Part shown: positions 13,529-15,346 of the stretch, piece after piece | Layout: each line of letters opens with the position of its first letter | How positions within the stretch are numbered: position 1 is the first letter of the stretch | Assembly (NCBI GenBank): GCA_947173755.1 | Contig: CAMWGM010000013.1 | Span: 1-15,346, forward strand | Source of the DNA: an uncultured Muribaculaceae bacterium | GTDB lineage: Bacteria; Bacteroidota; Bacteroidia; Bacteroidales; Muribaculaceae | Direction of reading: 5' to 3' | Length of the DNA stretch: 15,346 nt | Notes under the pieces: generated by a model | The model's database searches: none | The model's input: only the letters and a program-made list of their open reading frames with translations | What the model was told of the DNA's origin: nothing | Program-made: the position numbers and the translations under genes

Positions 13529-15289
13529 ATGCATATTCTGATTGAGGACTACAAATATCCCTTGTCAAGTTCGTCTTATTTCCGCGGAAAGGAATTTATG
13601 GATGAACTTGACAGTGAATTCTATAGATACAGGAAGGATGTGTCTTCATCCTGTCCGGGATCGGTGTCGTTCAACTGCGTAGGCTATTATTTCAGCAAAG
13701 CGCTTCACGATTGTGTAATCGTCCTCCCAAAAGTTCTGATAGTCAATGATAGGGATGACAATAAACAGAGGCTTTTCCTTGGCTCAGGGAACCTGACACC
13801 CCAGGATGTCTTTGACCTTGACGCTCTCGATGTCGCTGAAAATCAATTATCTGATAAAAAAGTTGACTCAACTATCCGTCAGGATTTACGAGCCTTCGCG
13901 ATCTGGATATATAGGGCTCTGAGCAATTACTCTGACAGTAATCCGAAAAACTCGATAATCTCAAAAATCACTACCACTCCGACACAGAACGATAAGCAGA
14001 CCGGCCGCTCAGGCTCGCTCCTCGAGGTGATTCTTGAACTCTTGAGGTTCAACCGTGACAATCAGGGATATTTCTCAAGAATAATTGCCGAGTCTAAAGC
14101 GGGTGCACGTATAAAATGGAATAAAACCATAAACCGTAATACCCCGATTATTCAGAACGGGCAGCCCTATTATACAAATCCCGTCAAACTAAAGAGCCGC
14201 CCCAATTTTGAGGAGGAACTGATAGTCATTTATTTCTCGATACTCAATTATGTCACCAAGGAATTCGGCTTTCCACACAAAAGAACTTATAATATAGAGA
14301 CAATCCCCGACATTATTTTCAAGACTTATCTGGCCGGGCGTGGCACTCTGCGTCTGCGTCAGATCAAATCGAATTATTTTTCAAACGAGGCGATTCGTCT
14401 GTGGACTCTATGCATGGCATTCTTCAATGAAATGTTTGCTTTGTCGGCCAATCCATTGACTCGGGATCAACTGTTGGCGAAATCTTTCCATCATGTATTT
14501 GAGGATATGGTTGATTTCCTGATAGGGGATCATGTTGAGAAAAGACTCCGCACTTTCGGAGACGGCAGGCAACTTGATCATATTTACCGTTATACGCCTC
14601 TTATCGGGGAGACAAAGAGTTATTATATAGGCGACAGCAAGTATTATCCGTTGAAGAAGGAGGGTGGTCAATTGAAGGTAGATCTTCCGTCTGATTCTAT
14701 GCATAAACAGTATGACTATGCGCTTAATGTGCAGCAACTTATCATGGAGGATGAGGAAAAATCGCATCTGATTTTTGATGAGACCACCGAGGGGTATGGG
14801 TTTATCCCGAATTTTTTCATCTCCGGTTCGATAATCGGATCTGATATAGAGTCTGAGTCGGACCATAAATATAGTTTCAGGTATAATGACAGCGGGATTG
14901 TAATATCACACAAGAGTGATGTCAGGAGACACTTCAAGGATAGACTCTTCGACCGAAGTACCCTGAAACTTTTCTACTTCAACGTCAATTTCATGTATGT
15001 TCTGAAGGCTTATGCGCTTGGACAAAGATCGTGGAAAGAGGTGGCGAGGTCGGCTATCAGGAAAGGGATACAGAGTGTCCTGTTAGGCGAGACGGGTCTT
15101 TATGAGATATATAAACTGAGCGGCAAAACTGATAAAATCGGGAAAATGACTTGGAGAGACTATAAGACTATTGCCGGGAAGATAATTAAAACCGGCGATC
15201 AGTTCTATATGGCTCTGAGAAAACCTGCCGATAGCAAAAAATCCATAGAGGAAATTTTGAAAAAATATGATATAGAGATGGGGATTTAG
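13529..15289 (+). CDS. McrC/LlaJI-like PD-(D/E)XK nuclease subunit
   Basis: 586 residues, not cleanly recognised in the first 300. A PD-(D/E)XK nuclease core is visible: Glu325 in VFEDMV, Asp350 in QLDHIY and the DSK triad Asp369-Lys371 in YYIGDSKYYPL, followed by the basic HKQYDYALN helix. This order (Glu helix, Asp strand, DxK strand) is that of McrC and of the LlaJI-family restriction subunit, which also pair with McrB-like motors. At 586 residues it is well above classical McrC (about 350), so the N-terminal 300 residues and the last 100 are extra; the LlaJI type is the closer match. The start ATG at 13529 lies 20 nt past the motor gene, so the two are translated from one message. The DNA is AT-richer than the housekeeping genes. 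A repeat occurs 30 nt after the stop, and no methyltransferase is seen before the window ends. Confidence 0.8.
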   Translation: MHILIEDYKYPLSSSSYFRGKEFMDELDSEFYRYRKDVSSSCPGSVSFNCVGYYFSKALHDCVIVLPKVLIVNDRDDNKQRLFLGSGNLTPQDVFDLDALDVAENQLSDKKVDSTIRQDLRAFAIWIYRALSNYSDSNPKNSIISKITTTPTQNDKQTGRSGSLLEVILELLRFNRDNQGYFSRIIAESKAGARIKWNKTINRNTPIIQNGQPYYTNPVKLKSRPNFEEELIVIYFSILNYVTKEFGFPHKRTYNIETIPDIIFKTYLAGRGTLRLRQIKSNYFSNEAIRLWTLCMAFFNEMFALSANPLTRDQLLAKSFHHVFEDMVDFLIGDHVEKRLRTFGDGRQLDHIYRYTPLIGETKSYYIGDSKYYPLKKEGGQLKVDLPSDSMHKQYDYALNVQQLIMEDEEKSHLIFDETTEGYGFIPNFFISGSIIGSDIESESDHKYSFRYNDSGIVISHKSDVRRHFKDRLFDRSTLKLFYFNVNFMYVLKAYALGQRSWKEVARSAIRKGIQSVLLGETGLYEIYKLSGKTDKIGKMTWRDYKTIAGKIIKTGDQFYMALRKPADSKKSIEEILKKYDIEMGI

Positions 15290-15318
15290 TTATGCATAAT
15301 TAAGTGAGTGTGTGGGAG

Positions 15319-15337
15319 TTGAAGGTCTCCGACCTAC
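15319..15337 (-). repeat. Hairpin repeat, GGTCGG(C/A)GACC family, copy 3
   Basis: Exact reverse complement of the 19-mer at 453-471, containing the aggtc/gacct stem. It lies 30 nt after the nuclease gene, in a tail of 57 nt that shows no gene. Nearby, 15292-15303 is the reverse complement of 224-235. Confidence 0.7.
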
Positions 15338-15346
15338 GTTTGTATC

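Noticed and set aside
453..15337. The inverted 19-mers (453-471, 15319-15337) and 12-mers (224-235, 15292-15303) as terminal inverted repeats of one large mobile element
   Set aside because: The relative order of the two motifs is not mirrored between the ends, and the interval is mostly housekeeping genes with no transposase or integrase. Dispersed repeats explain it better.

Overview
The window looks like a chromosomal segment of a Bacteroidota bacterium, most likely order Bacteroidales. A gut lineage such as Muribaculaceae would fit, but the family is a guess. The reasons are the TTTG/TAnnTTTG promoters, the near absence of Shine-Dalgarno sequences, a Bacteroidota-type histone H1-like small protein, a DUF4294 protein, and the ruvB-then-flippase gene order. 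The housekeeping genes are fairly GC-rich, and several long antisense open frames are by-products of that codon bias.

Layout. Positions 1-207 hold the Pro/Ser/Thr-rich C-terminal tail of a gene that begins outside the window. Positions 208-555 have no gene but are dense in hairpin-forming repeats and end in a 7-nt tandem repeat. A consensus promoter then drives a probable two-gene unit: an OmpR/PhoB-type response regulator with an atypical phosphorylation site, and rnhB (RNase HII). Facing it is a 57-residue histone H1-like protein with its own terminator and promoter, divergent from an M16 zinc peptidase gene. The peptidase gene converges on a leftward pair, dnaX followed by a predicted surface lipoprotein. 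dnaX is divergent from nadB (L-aspartate oxidase), which is followed by a secreted DUF4294 protein. That gene overlaps tail-to-tail by 10 nt with a leftward ruvB-flippase unit.

The most interesting region is 11.9-15.3 kb. It is a visibly AT-richer two-gene cassette, divergent from ruvB, encoding an McrB-like AAA+ NTPase and a 586-residue McrC/LlaJI-like PD-(D/E)XK nuclease. The pair looks like a modification-dependent or LlaJI-type restriction system, with unusual domain layout in both subunits and no methyltransferase in view. The AAA+ motor would be expected to recognise DNA and translocate, delivering it to the nuclease subunit. A 19-nt repeat lies just beyond the nuclease gene and occurs again, inverted, at 453-471.

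Other signals are a perfect 14-bp inverted repeat framing the dnaX -7 box, a ruvB promoter so close to the ATG that the mRNA would be essentially leaderless, and a three-arm element at 253-284 that can form two mutually exclusive hairpins.
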